Below, piece after piece: positions 26,171 to 35,175 of a DNA stretch of 64,000 bases. The stretch comes from Butyrivibrio fibrisolvens (GTDB taxonomy: Bacteria > Bacillota > Clostridia > Lachnospirales > Lachnospiraceae), in the NCBI RefSeq assembly GCF_037113525.1, contig NZ_CP146963.1:2666001-2730000 (forward strand). The letters run 5' to 3'. Both the position numbers and the translations under genes were made by a program. Numbering within the stretch: the first letter of the stretch is position 1; the number at the start of each line of letters is the position of its first letter. The notes beneath the pieces are model-generated. The model was not told where the DNA came from. It did not search any database and worked only from the letters and a program-made list of their open reading frames with translations.

Positions 26171-27654
26171 GAAAGTTCAACCTCAAATGAACATACGCTG
26201 TTCTTAGGAAGTGTTGCGCTAAAGCTGTTTCCATCAGCAGAAAGCTGCGCTTTTACTTCAGTAATGCCAACAACATCAGGATTTTCAAATGTATTGTGAT
26301 CGTTCATATCACCTGTTACACATCTGCCTGATACGCTGCTGCCCTTAAGGCCAGATAACATAACGTTAACATCAGCAGTTTCGCTTTCAGAAAGATTTAC
26401 AACTGTAACTAAAGCTTTGCCATCCTTTTCACTAGCTGATACATGGAGACGGGGAACCTTATACTCTTCTTCGTCATTTAATATGTCAGAATCAACATAG
26501 CTCTCAAGGTGTTTAGCATTCATATGCTTTTTATACAGATCGTATACATGATATGTGGGTGTAAGTACCATCTTTTCACCCTCAGTAAGGATCATAGCCT
26601 GTAATACGTTGATCATCTGGGCGATGTTGGTCATTACGACTGTATCGCAGTGATTGTTGAAGATATTAAGATTGATAGCAGCAAGAACAGCATCTCTGAT
26701 AGTGTTCTGCTGATATAAGAATCCAGGGTTTGTTCCGTCTTCAACATCAAACCATGTGCCCCATTCGTCAACGATAAGACCGATCTTGTGATCCCCTCTC
26801 TCATACTGTTTGATGATGTTGCTGTGATTATTTACCATTGTTTCCATGGAAAGGGTGTTGTGAAGAAGGCGATAATACTCATCCTTGGTGAAGCCTGTAG
26901 CCTTACCCTTATTATTCCATTCATAGGTTACTGTATAGTTATGGAATGTGATAGCATCGATCATATGGCCGGCACGTTCGCATACGGTCTTGGTCCAGTG
27001 ATAATCAGCTCCGTTACTTCCTGATGCGATCTTATAGATTGGATGATCGTTATCATAATTTCTCATATATGTTGAGAATTTTCTTGTTTCATCAGAATAG
27101 TATTCGGCGTTCATATTGCCGCCGCAGCCCCAGGCTTCATTACCGATTCCCCAGTATTTTACATTCCAGGGCTCCTGTCTTCCGTTTTCACGTCTAAGGT
27201 TAGCCATTGGAGATATACCGCCCATGTTGCAGTATTCGATCCAGTCAGAAAGTTCCTGAACTGTACCGCTTCCAACATTACCGGAGAAGTAAACGTCACA
27301 TCCAAGCTGCTCAGCAAATTCCATAAACTCATGGGTTCCAAAAGAGTTATCTTCTGTAACTCCGCCCCAGTTTGTATTTACGATAGTTTTCCTCTGATCT
27401 TTAGGACCGATTCCGTCCTTCCAGTGATAAGTATCTGCAAAGCATCCACCGGGCCAGCGTACAACCGGAACCTCGATGTTCTTAAGTGCTTTCATCACAT
27501 CGCATCTGATACCATTTACGTTAGGAATATTATCTTCATCCTTAACATAAATGCCTTCGTATACGCAGCGCCCAAGATGCTCTGTGAACTGTCCGTAGAT
27601 ATTTTTATTGATGGTACCCTTACTAACTTTGCCATTAACTATAATGTTATTCAT
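26167..27654 (-). CDS. abfA: GH51 alpha-L-arabinofuranosidase
   Basis: The 495-residue protein has no signal peptide. N-terminal segments NIYGQFTEHLGRCVYEGIYV and VVRWPGGCFADTYHWKDGIGP are diagnostic for GH51. The acid/base Glu lies in KYWGIGNEAWGCGGN and the nucleophile Glu in IGLIVDEWGTWFDVE. The C-terminal part (about 370-495) is the usual beta-sandwich. It should remove arabinose from imported arabinoxylan or arabinan oligomers in the cytoplasm, complementing the GH43, GH115 and GH3 enzymes nearby. It is followed by a translationally coupled small gene. An AGGGGGAACAT ribosome-binding region precedes the ATG. Confidence 0.94.
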   Translation of the reverse strand: MNNIIVNGKVSKGTINKNIYGQFTEHLGRCVYEGIYVKDEDNIPNVNGIRCDVMKALKNIEVPVVRWPGGCFADTYHWKDGIGPKDQRKTIVNTNWGGVTEDNSFGTHEFMEFAEQLGCDVYFSGNVGSGTVQELSDWIEYCNMGGISPMANLRRENGRQEPWNVKYWGIGNEAWGCGGNMNAEYYSDETRKFSTYMRNYDNDHPIYKIASGSNGADYHWTKTVCERAGHMIDAITFHNYTVTYEWNNKGKATGFTKDEYYRLLHNTLSMETMVNNHSNIIKQYERGDHKIGLIVDEWGTWFDVEDGTNPGFLYQQNTIRDAVLAAINLNIFNNHCDTVVMTNIAQMINVLQAMILTEGEKMVLTPTYHVYDLYKKHMNAKHLESYVDSDILNDEEEYKVPRLHVSASEKDGKALVTVVNLSESETADVNVMLSGLKGSSVSGRCVTGDMNDHNTFENPDVVGITEVKAQLSADGNSFSATLPKNSVCSFEVELS

Positions 27655-27746
27655 ATGTTCCCCCTGAAGGTATTAGTCATCTCAATCCATCTTACTATTA
27701 GGTTGTGCAAAACACAATGCCGATTTTGGCCTCTAACACTAAATCC

Positions 27747-28742
27747 TCAAAAAAGTCTTGGTAAATAGTAAAACAAAAGAACGATCAGTACTCCTATAAG
27801 TAAATATTTTAGTCTTTCCCTATCCACCTTACTTGGATTATGTAGCTTTTCATCACTTACAACATACCCAGGATAGTTATCGGGCTTTTCTTCAGGAATG
27901 AAGTCAGCTTCAACAGCTTTGCCATACCAGGTAGTTCCGGCATTTTCAGATATATACTTTTTGTATTTCTCAGCATTTTCAATATCACCAAGCTTTTTGG
28001 CTGTAAGATACAGATAGTACTGCCTTGCAACTTCATCCAAAGGTCTTTCCTGAGGAGTGCCAAGTACGGTATATATCTTTTCATAGTCATTATTTATGCA
28101 GCAATAAGCATAGTCTCTGTACAGCTGCAAGTCTTTGTATATCTTAAAATTCCATATAGAATGCCTAGCCTTAGGGTAAAGCTTGCATCCCTCGTCCGCA
28201 CAGGATTTAACTGTATCATAGTCATTGTAGTAAAGCGCTATAAGCTGCTTTAAATGCAAAGCTATCAGCATATTGCCAGCTGTTGCGGATGCTTCCTGCA
28301 TAAGGCCAAGACATTTAGACGCTTTATCTATTTTTCCAAGTCTATACAAAATGCTTCCAAAATTATACTGAGTAACACTCCACAACATCTGCTTGTTCAG
28401 GGTTGTCGGAACAAAGGAAAGGTACCTTGAAAGGCCTTTATCCGGGCGGCATTCTCTGAAGGCATATCTGTTAAGTTCGCGGTGAAGAACTCTTTTTTGC
28501 TTAAGGTATAATATTTCTGTAAGTAAAATAGCTACTACAATGAGCCTAAGCCAGGTACTATCATGCGGAATAAGCCTTCCACCTTGAAAGATATAAAAGG
28601 CACTTCCAAATACAACAATATAAAAAATAGTTCTTAAGAAATTGAACTTTCTTACACAATTGCCTTTAAATTCCTTATCTTCGTCGCATGCATCATCCCC
28701 GATTATCTGCAAAATTCTGTTCCACTCTTCTTTGTTACTCAT
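27747..28742 (-). CDS. Membrane protein with TPR-like helical region, unknown function
   Basis: This 331-residue protein has a cytoplasmic start, two close hydrophobic helices (about 34-52 and 62-82), a long helical region (about 100-280), and a last helix at the C-terminus (YLLIGVLIVLLFYYLPRLF). The helical region has TPR-like spacing: YNFGSILYRLGKIDKASKCL, HLKQLIALYYNDYDTVKSCA, YLTAKKLGDIENAEKYKKY. I do not recognise the family. It lies 25 bases after the thioesterase gene, reading the same way, so the two are probably co-transcribed. Confidence 0.75.
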   Translation of the reverse strand: MSNKEEWNRILQIIGDDACDEDKEFKGNCVRKFNFLRTIFYIVVFGSAFYIFQGGRLIPHDSTWLRLIVVAILLTEILYLKQKRVLHRELNRYAFRECRPDKGLSRYLSFVPTTLNKQMLWSVTQYNFGSILYRLGKIDKASKCLGLMQEASATAGNMLIALHLKQLIALYYNDYDTVKSCADEGCKLYPKARHSIWNFKIYKDLQLYRDYAYCCINNDYEKIYTVLGTPQERPLDEVARQYYLYLTAKKLGDIENAEKYKKYISENAGTTWYGKAVEADFIPEEKPDNYPGYVVSDEKLHNPSKVDRERLKYLLIGVLIVLLFYYLPRLF

Positions 28743-28767
28743 GTTACTTATTCTCCCTCTAAAACTC

Positions 28768-29175
28768 TTACTCCGCAGCCAGGTCGCTAAGTACCTTGTA
28801 AAGCTCAGGCTGTTCGTCTTTCATACGTATAGGCCTTCCTTCTCTGTTTAAAAACGCATGAGAAGATGTAGCTTTACATACAGTCTTACCTTCCCCATTC
28901 TTCATCTCATATGCAAGATGGAGCTTAACGCCTTTAAACTCTTTAACCTTGACACTTATCTGAACATGGTCCGAGAACGTAGTACTGATCTTATAGTCGC
29001 AGGTCACATTCAAAACAGGTGATATTATACCCATCTCTTCAAGCTTTGCATAGTCCCATCCAATCTGAGACAGAAAATCTATCCTGGCTTCTTCCATCCA
29101 CCTGATATAATTCGAGTGATGCGTTATACCCATCTTGTCGGTTTCATAGTATTGAACGATGTGTGTGTATTCCAT
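28768..29175 (-). CDS. Acyl-CoA thioesterase (4HBT hotdog family)
   Basis: The 135-residue protein has a single hotdog domain. The YbgC/4HBT signature is clear at the N-terminus: VQYYETDKMGITHHSNYIRWMEEAR, with the catalytic Asp in ETDKMG. It should hydrolyse an acyl-CoA or acyl-ACP thioester in the cytoplasm; chain length cannot be told. The ATG is preceded by AAAGAGGACAACGAC, an adequate ribosome-binding site. The gene is upstream of, and close to, the membrane/TPR gene; hairpin element copy B lies directly in front of it. Confidence 0.9.
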   Translation of the reverse strand: MEYTHIVQYYETDKMGITHHSNYIRWMEEARIDFLSQIGWDYAKLEEMGIISPVLNVTCDYKISTTFSDHVQISVKVKEFKGVKLHLAYEMKNGEGKTVCKATSSHAFLNREGRPIRMKDEQPELYKVLSDLAAE

Positions 29176-29253
29176 GTCGTTGTCCTCTTTCCATAAAGCT
29201 TATATCTCATTTACAAAAACAAACGTAGTTCTACTATAACATATAATAATCTC

Positions 29254-29547
29254 AAACTTCGCACTTATAAAACCACTTAATAACTTGAATATTCCTGATA
29301 CTGGCCGTTAATAAATGATTTTGGGGTCGTGAAAATTATATAAAATTCAAGGCATGATATCTGGAATAAATATATTCCGGGATTCACAAACTCGCTTCGC
29401 TCAAACAGGTGAATCCCAAACAGAATATATTTATTCCATCTATCAAGCTCTTGAATTTAATATAATTTTCAAAGACCCCAAAATCATTTATTAACGGCCA
29501 GTCTCAGGAATAGGCGAAGTCTTAATTATTTTACAAGTACGAAGTTT
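29254..29547 (+). repeat. Long structured hairpin element, copy B
   Basis: About 294 bases fold into one hairpin. Outer arms AAACTTCGCACTT/AAGTACGAAGTTT come first, then a long stem including ATTCCTGATACTGGCCGTTA and AATAAATGATTTTGGGG with their complements at 29472-29515. The conserved ATTCAAGGCATGATATCTGG and CCATCTATCAAGCTCTTGAA, stem AATAAATATATTC/GAATATATTTATT, apical GGGATTCAC/GTGAATCCC and loop AAACTCGCTTCGCTCAAACA follow. The apical and mid stems share almost no sequence with copy A but keep their pairing. It fills most of the 380-base gap between the thioesterase start and the protease stop; nothing else was seen there. Confidence 0.87.
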
Positions 29548-29555
29548 CAATCATT

Positions 29556-30380
29556 TTATTCATCTTCTTCATCTGCCAAAGCTTCGCTTGTGTTCTTATC
29601 TTCTTTGATCAAAAAGATAACTGCCACTATAAAGATAATTCCTATTACAACAAAATAAGCATATTGATCAAGGATCGTCATAAGAGAACTTGACGTCCAG
29701 TCTTTTACCAAATTGGTAGAATTAATAACTACGTCCGTAATAAAATGCATGAACATAGCAGCAAGGATGTTATGAGAATAAAGATAAATAGCAGCAAATC
29801 CAAATCCCCATACTCCTGTCAGTGCAAATTTAAGAATCGCATTACTTAAAGAATTTGCCGTCGCTGCGTGCACCAGCCCAAATATCACTCCGGAAATCAG
29901 GGCATACATGATACGTTTACCAGCTGTTTTATTTTCCTCCAAAAAGTAACCTTCGCAGACGAAGCCTCTAAAAACAATTTCTTCCCAAAGTGCAACCGCG
30001 ATCTGCTCGAGAATAAGATATGTAAATATAATAGATACAGACGTATTTAGCCACGTAGGAGCACCAATTATGAAATATGTGATTATTACAAATGGTATGA
30101 ACAAAAACATCGCTATTCCGGCAAAAAGGCCCTTGCCAAAACCGCGTAAATGAATTATCTCAGAAACAGTCTCTTTGTCATAGAAGTTCATGAAAACGAA
30201 CAGGCTGACCATGAAGAACACTAGCCTTAAAACGCTTTTTATAAGATAACCAACAGCGCCGTCAATATATGGGCTTATCATAAGATCAATAACAATAAAC
30301 ATGATTGCAAACGCGACGCATATCACAATTCCCGAAAACTTTTTACTGCTACTTGTACTTGTATCAGTCATTTTTCGCAC
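29556..30380 (-). CDS. CPBP-family intramembrane metalloprotease
   Basis: The 274-residue protein has about seven membrane helices. The CPBP (Abi/CAAX-protease-like) motifs are present: paired glutamates in LWEEIVFRGFVCEGYF, the histidine in FGLVHAATAN, and the last histidine in NILAAMFMHFITDVV. Such proteins cleave membrane substrates and are linked to bacteriocin self-protection or prenyl-protein processing; no bacteriocin gene is visible nearby, so its role is open. The first ATG (MRKM) may be four residues early; MTDTSTSS is an alternative start. Confidence 0.88.
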   Translation of the reverse strand: MRKMTDTSTSSSKKFSGIVICVAFAIMFIVIDLMISPYIDGAVGYLIKSVLRLVFFMVSLFVFMNFYDKETVSEIIHLRGFGKGLFAGIAMFLFIPFVIITYFIIGAPTWLNTSVSIIFTYLILEQIAVALWEEIVFRGFVCEGYFLEENKTAGKRIMYALISGVIFGLVHAATANSLSNAILKFALTGVWGFGFAAIYLYSHNILAAMFMHFITDVVINSTNLVKDWTSSSLMTILDQYAYFVVIGIIFIVAVIFLIKEDKNTSEALADEEDE

Positions 30381-30446
30381 CTCGTATCATTGATTTTATA
30401 TTATCTAAACTCTGCTCTATTGCGCTTTATTATTTATGATTTTATG

Positions 30447-30480
30447 AGATAGGTGTCAATAGTTTCTTTTGACACCTTAT
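30447..30480. repeat. Short palindromic repeat AGGTGTCAA, copy 1
   Basis: AGGTGTCAATAG pairs with CTTTTGACACCT around a short loop. Nearly the same 30 bases recur at 49482-49510, differing at two positions. Both lie just after the stop of a leftward gene, so the element could act as a weak terminator or an mRNA 3'-end structure. The gap 30381-30676 holds only this and the terminator at 30537. Confidence 0.7.
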
Positions 30481-30536
30481 TACTATTTTTTAGTATTCTT
30501 AAATTCAAGCCTAGCATATATGGTATACCAAAACAA

Positions 30537-30578
30537 GACCTTCAATAATTCGATTATTACCGAATTCTATCGAAGGTC
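30537..30578 (-). terminator. Terminator of the EAL-HDOD gene
   Basis: On the - strand GACCTTC and an inner GAATTCG arm pair with CGAATT and GAAGGTC, followed by TTGTTTTGG. It lies about 100 bases after the stop at 30677. Confidence 0.7.
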
Positions 30579-30676
30579 CTGATCATCAAACGCGCCATCA
30601 AAACAGCATTTATCTTTAATTCGCGGCCCAGGAAAAAATTAGCCTTGTACCAGCTCTAACACAAAAATCATCCTTT

Positions 30677-31903
30677 CTATTTAATGCTTATTATCTTTCT
30701 ATACCAGTCCAGTGCCTCAAGATAAGCATCATAAGCCTGATTCTTGCGCATCTTGTTAAGAAGCATGATCCTTGATACATCAGTCCACTCCGCATCTTCG
30801 TATTGCAGGATAAACTCAAGTACCGGATAAATACGCCCCTTATGATCAAGAAGAGCCTGCCTGATATCGGTAGAAATCTTGACCATCTCAAGGCACTCTT
30901 TCATAGGCTTTTCAAGTATCTGATCAAGAACTGAGAAAAGACCCATCAGGAATATTTCTGCACTGAAAGGCTCAAGTTCAAAGTATTTTGACAGATTCTC
31001 AGCAAATCTTGCCCTTATCATGGACATTCTGGTGATCTCACTGGGTCTATCTGAGCACAGCTCCTTAGTAACAGCTGTTGTGATCCACTTTTTCAGCTCC
31101 TTCTGTCCCAAAAGAGCTGCAGCATGACGAACAGAAGATACACCTCTGTTAGATGTCATATGATTGACCATTTCAAGAAGTCTTACAACAAGCGCAGCAT
31201 CCTGACCGATAACGTTGGCAGCATCTGCAATTTCAAAATCGGATTCATTTACCACGTTAAGGAGCTGCAAGTATGTAACCTTGAACGGAACAAGTTCTTT
31301 CTGACCTTTAGTAACAGGTGTTCTGAAAAAGAGTCCCTCATAAAGATCATAACTAGCCTTGCCCGATAACTCTTCATACTCTTCTCTTGTATTAACATTA
31401 ACTGCGCACAGCTTCATATCTTTGTACATATGTTCAAAGTACTTGTGAGCCTTATCAATATCAATATTTCTGTGATCAAGGAAAATGTAACTGCACTTTT
31501 CCAAAACAGGACGATAATTCTCAAAATCAATAGGTTTAAGCTTCCTCATAGCAAACTTAAAGCCCGCATTCTGGATCTCACTAAGTCTGTTAACATACAT
31601 TTCTTCAGGCTTAATAGAAGGGTCTATAAGGAGCACTACCCTGTCATGAGGCGCAAAACACTGCCCTGCAATATCTGTAAAAATAGATACATTGTTGATC
31701 TCTACAAATACCATGTGGTCCTGAGAAAGTGTTTCAAGACCTATTTTATTAACAATTTCAAGCCCTGTAACAACGCCCGCGCCATCAAACGCGCTTGTAG
31801 ACTGGGTCACTGCATCCATGTAACTGTCTGATTTTTGCGCAAAGATAGAATATGCTCGAACTTCCATATTGTCACTAAACAATGGCATTAAAGTAGCTAA
31901 CAT
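30677..31903 (-). CDS. EAL-HDOD domain signalling protein
   Basis: The 408-residue protein matches the YuxH/CdgJ type. Residues about 10-195 follow an EAL phosphodiesterase fold (VFVEINN, VVLLIDPSIKPEEMYVN, GFKFAMRKLKPIDFEN, YIFLDHRNID) but lack the EAL signature and metal ligands, so it should not hydrolyse c-di-GMP. Residues about 195-390 are an HDOD domain (TYLQLLNVVNESDFEIADAA, VVRLLEMVNHMTSNRGVSSV, AALLGQKELKKWI, FLMGLFSVLDQIL). Such proteins act as regulatory scaffolds, often in motility. It is divergent from the flagellin gene, and a sigma-28-like -10 lies about 110 bases upstream, supporting a motility role. Confidence 0.88.
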   Translation of the reverse strand: MLATLMPLFSDNMEVRAYSIFAQKSDSYMDAVTQSTSAFDGAGVVTGLEIVNKIGLETLSQDHMVFVEINNVSIFTDIAGQCFAPHDRVVLLIDPSIKPEEMYVNRLSEIQNAGFKFAMRKLKPIDFENYRPVLEKCSYIFLDHRNIDIDKAHKYFEHMYKDMKLCAVNVNTREEYEELSGKASYDLYEGLFFRTPVTKGQKELVPFKVTYLQLLNVVNESDFEIADAANVIGQDAALVVRLLEMVNHMTSNRGVSSVRHAAALLGQKELKKWITTAVTKELCSDRPSEITRMSMIRARFAENLSKYFELEPFSAEIFLMGLFSVLDQILEKPMKECLEMVKISTDIRQALLDHKGRIYPVLEFILQYEDAEWTDVSRIMLLNKMRKNQAYDAYLEALDWYRKIISIK

Positions 31904-32011
31904 ATAATAGTCTCCTTCAGGCCGTTAGGCCAAGAGTTTAAGCTGTTTTCAGCACTTTTATTACATGAAAAATATGTAGTTGTAACTGGAATAAAACTTC
32001 TCCGCAATTTT

Positions 32012-32038
32012 ATATCGGCTTTTTTATCCCGAATCTAA
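32012..32038 (-). promoter_or_regulatory. Sigma-28-like promoter for the EAL-HDOD gene
   Basis: The - strand carries an exact GCCGATAT at 32019-32012, the consensus sigma-28 (SigD) -10 element. The matching -35 position 15 bases upstream reads TTAG instead of TAAA, so only the -10 is strong. It would give a leader of about 100 bases before the start at 31903. Confidence 0.55.
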
Positions 32039-32074
32039 ATCCTGTTTTGAGAAAAAAAGATACTTCTTAAATCT

Positions 32075-32102
32075 TAAGTAAGTACCGCCATTCCACCGAT
32101 AT
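32075..32102 (+). promoter_or_regulatory. Sigma-28-like promoter for flagellin
   Basis: TAAG at 32075-32078 and ACCGATAT at 32095-32102, spaced by 16 bases, match the flagellar sigma-28 consensus (TAAA, 15-16 bases, GCCGATAT) with one mismatch in each half. It lies about 75 bases before the flagellin ATG, as expected for a flagellin gene. Confidence 0.7.
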
Positions 32103-32179
32103 ATAAGGTGAAAGTAAGGATGCTTTCTCTATCAACATGACAAGGACGTTAGTTTTTTTAGTTATACAGGGAATACATT

Positions 32180-34150
32180 ATGAGCGGCTTTGTCATTCAA
32201 CACAATCTGGCTGCAATGAACTCGCAAAGGCAATACAATCTCACTGCAGACCGTAATTTCAAATCAGCTGAAAAGCTTTCTTCAGGATATAAGGTTAACC
32301 GCGCGGCGGACGATGCTGCAGGCCTTGCCATTTCTGAGAAAATGCGTCGTCAGATCAGGGGCCTCAGGCAGGCCGAAGACAATATCCAGGACGGAATAAG
32401 CTTCGTCCAGGTCGCAGACGGTGCTCTCAACGAAACCCACGATATACTTCAAAGAATGAATGAACTGTGTGTCAAAGCTTCAAATGACACTCTTTCAGAT
32501 ACTGACCGTTCTTATATTAACGAAGAGATTCAGGCTATAAAGAAAGAATCTGACAGAATATTCAACACAACATCTTTTAATGACAGGAATATCTGGAATA
32601 TTGAGATTGAGGATCCGGTTATTGTGGGACATGATAACATACAGGCACTTAATGTTGCTGACAAAGATTATACCCATCATGATATATATCCGGAAAACAA
32701 AGACTACATGCCTGTTCCTAATACATTCATAGTTTCAGCAGATGCGACTAATGGTGTAAAAGTTAGCTGGACAAGTTTTAACGGGAATACTTATTCTTCT
32801 GACTACATCAGCTGGGAACAGCTTAAAGCAGACAATTATAAATATAATATATCTGAACACCTTTCAAGTTACTCTGGAGAAACGCTTGAACAACTCAAAG
32901 ATTATCTTGATGAAACAATATATATGAGCGTTGAAACAACAACAGCAACAATTGAAGATTATGTTAAGGCCCTTAATAACGCAAAACTTGATGTCAATTT
33001 TTCCCAATATGCTACAGCTACCTTTGACTCACCATCAGATACTGGAGGTATAAGCGCATCAGCATCCATAAATATTTATGCAAAAGATAGTTCTTCAAAA
33101 GCCAGTACTAATGCATATTCATTTCAGTCTACTTCAAATGATCCATTTATAGAGCCTGTTACAACAAGCGGAACTAATCTTACTCAAATATCAGGTAATG
33201 GAACCTCAGATATTAATACAGCAAAGCAAAGTACAACTCCATGGATCTTCAAATTCAACATGTCAGGAATTGGAGGAGTAACAGCAAAATCCTCAAGCGT
33301 GACATTCTATTCAACTGATTCAAGACCTGAAAATGAAGATGTTTGGTGGGAATATACAAACAGCTGGAAAACCGGCACCAGAATTTTAACTCATACTGCT
33401 ACAAAAGGCGGTAATCTTGCTGGTGTCATGGAAGCTCTTACTGGTAGTACGGGTGTTTTAACTCAAGATAACCTTGGTGACACAAATGTTGGCGGAACTG
33501 TTGAAATCAACTTTTCATTAACAGCAGATACATCATTTAGTTCAGCAGGAAATTCTTCAAGAACAGACGTTGGATCCATGACAATAACAATTCCTGTTAC
33601 CACCTCAGATACAGAACAAACTATTCTAAACAAGGTAAATAAGGCACTAAACCCAACAACTATTATAGATCTGAGTCATGAAGGAAAAGATTACTTTTAC
33701 TGGGAAGCTCCCGAAGAAAAATCTAGCATAGTTAAAGTCCCCGTATACGGCGGTCAGATAGGCATGATTATTCAGAGCGGTTCAGAAGCAGACAACGACA
33801 TTCCGATCGTATACGAAAAGCTCAATAACGGCGTTCTCGGAATCAGAAACCTCGAAATAACAGATTCAGCTTCTGCCCAGGCTGCAATTGATACATTAAA
33901 GGGAGCATTTAAGATTGTTAATGAACAGCGTTCACTCTTTGGTGCTTACCAGAACAGAATGGAACACGCAGTCCTTAACGATAACAACATCCGTATCAAC
34001 ACACAGGACTCAGAGTCTCAGATAAGAGATACAGATATGGCTAAAGAAATGGTCAACTATTCGCTTACAAACATCCTAAAGCAGTCCGGCGAATCAATGC
34101 TGGCACAGGCTAACCAGTCTAAACAGGGCGTAATGTCACTGTTACAGTAA
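32180..34150 (+). CDS. fliC: Flagellin with a large variable insertion
   Basis: The 656-residue protein has conserved D0/D1 ends. The N-terminus (FVIQHNLAAMNSQRQYNLTA, AEKLSSGYKVNRAADDAAGLAIS, RGLRQAEDNIQDGISFVQVAD) and C-terminus (LFGAYQNRMEHAV, RDTDMAKEMVNYSLTNILKQ, SMLAQANQSKQGVMSLL) form the filament core. Between about residues 150 and 565 lies a Ser/Thr/Asn-rich insertion with many short beta-like stretches, exposed on the filament surface. This is longer than common flagellins of 270-500 residues. There is no signal peptide because flagellins leave by the flagellar export system. It is a single-gene unit between a sigma-28-like promoter and a strong terminator. Confidence 0.95.
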   Translation: MSGFVIQHNLAAMNSQRQYNLTADRNFKSAEKLSSGYKVNRAADDAAGLAISEKMRRQIRGLRQAEDNIQDGISFVQVADGALNETHDILQRMNELCVKASNDTLSDTDRSYINEEIQAIKKESDRIFNTTSFNDRNIWNIEIEDPVIVGHDNIQALNVADKDYTHHDIYPENKDYMPVPNTFIVSADATNGVKVSWTSFNGNTYSSDYISWEQLKADNYKYNISEHLSSYSGETLEQLKDYLDETIYMSVETTTATIEDYVKALNNAKLDVNFSQYATATFDSPSDTGGISASASINIYAKDSSSKASTNAYSFQSTSNDPFIEPVTTSGTNLTQISGNGTSDINTAKQSTTPWIFKFNMSGIGGVTAKSSSVTFYSTDSRPENEDVWWEYTNSWKTGTRILTHTATKGGNLAGVMEALTGSTGVLTQDNLGDTNVGGTVEINFSLTADTSFSSAGNSSRTDVGSMTITIPVTTSDTEQTILNKVNKALNPTTIIDLSHEGKDYFYWEAPEEKSSIVKVPVYGGQIGMIIQSGSEADNDIPIVYEKLNNGVLGIRNLEITDSASAQAAIDTLKGAFKIVNEQRSLFGAYQNRMEHAVLNDNNIRINTQDSESQIRDTDMAKEMVNYSLTNILKQSGESMLAQANQSKQGVMSLLQ

Positions 34151-34168
34151 ACAAAAAACGCATATAAC

Positions 34169-34212
34169 AAAAATGAGAACGTAGTGCTGTATCAGCATTT
34201 CGTTCTCATTTT
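34169..34212 (+). terminator. Flagellin terminator
   Basis: AAAATGAGAACG at 34169-34180 and AGTGCTG pair with CAGCATT and CGTTCTCATTTT, ending in a short T-run, 20 bases after the flagellin stop. The following 130 bases up to the DJ-1 gene show no further signal. Confidence 0.85.
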
Positions 34213-34341
34213 CTATCCAATTGAAAACAGGTGGCAAAATTTCTTCTACCACCTGCTTATTTTTGATTTTATGATTATAACCATTATAAATTCTAAAACA
34301 CAATTTGATTAAGTCTTTAAGCCCCTTAGGCATGTCCCCAA

Positions 34342-34917
34342 TCAGCCTGAATATAAAATATTAGACTTGATATAAGATGCAGCTCCATCACCCAGATAAT
34401 ATTTAACGATAGCAAGTGCAAATGGAATTGCAGTACCCATTGCACGGCTTGTGATAATATTATCAGATACAACAACCTGCTCTCTTGAAACAAGCGCGCC
34501 TTCAGATTCAAGCTCTGCTTCCTTGGACGGATTACAGCAAGCCTTAACACCCATCAGTATACCAAGCTCAGCAAGTACAGAAGGAGCAGCACATATAGCT
34601 GCTAATCCCTTGCCAAAACCTGCAAATGTGATTATCTCCTTGCACAGCTTATCGCAAGCCCTGAGATTAGGTGTTCCAGGCATTCCGCCAGGAAGAATGA
34701 TCATATCGTACTCGTCAAAGTTGAGTTTATCAATAGTAGTATCACATTTAATGACGACTTCATGTGATGATTTAACGTATTCATCTGCGTTTATTGAAAC
34801 TTTAGTGCAGGGGATTCCTGCTCTGTACAGAATATCATAGGTTGTAAGTGCTTCTACTTCTTCACATCCATCAGCAAAAAATATAGCAGTCTTCTTATCA
34901 GTCTTAGCATTGAACAT
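34342..34917 (-). CDS. DJ-1/PfpI family protein
   Basis: The protein is 191 residues from the preferred ATG at 34917. A longer version starting at 34935 would place its own ATG across the AAGGGAG ribosome-binding site that serves the inner start. The fold is clear from AIFFADGCEEVEALTTYDIL, YDMIILPGGMPGTPNL, the nucleophile-elbow cysteine in LAAICAAPSVLAELGIL, and SRAMGTAIPFALAIV near the end. The conserved Glu in GCEEVEA and the elbow Cys fit the YajL/ThiJ branch, proposed as stress chaperones, glyoxalases or deglycases. It appears to be a single-gene unit reading left. Its exact substrate cannot be told. Confidence 0.9.
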   Translation of the reverse strand: MFNAKTDKKTAIFFADGCEEVEALTTYDILYRAGIPCTKVSINADEYVKSSHEVVIKCDTTIDKLNFDEYDMIILPGGMPGTPNLRACDKLCKEIITFAGFGKGLAAICAAPSVLAELGILMGVKACCNPSKEAELESEGALVSREQVVVSDNIITSRAMGTAIPFALAIVKYYLGDGAASYIKSNILYSG

Positions 34918-35175
34918 AACAGTGTCTCCCTTCACTATAAAATGATCTTGTGGTCAGATGCCCAGTGGCAGATAACTCCCCCATTTGCATCACAATATAA
35001 AATAAAAGACTGGTATAGCAAAGTTCTGATTCATAGTAACAAGAACCTGCCTTTTACCCTTACATAATTTTATCACGTTAGTTTAGATAATAATACCCTT
35101 ACAGCAAAAATCCCGACATTAACTATGTATCTTACAACATCTTTTGATAATAATAATCAATAGCCATAATAATAT

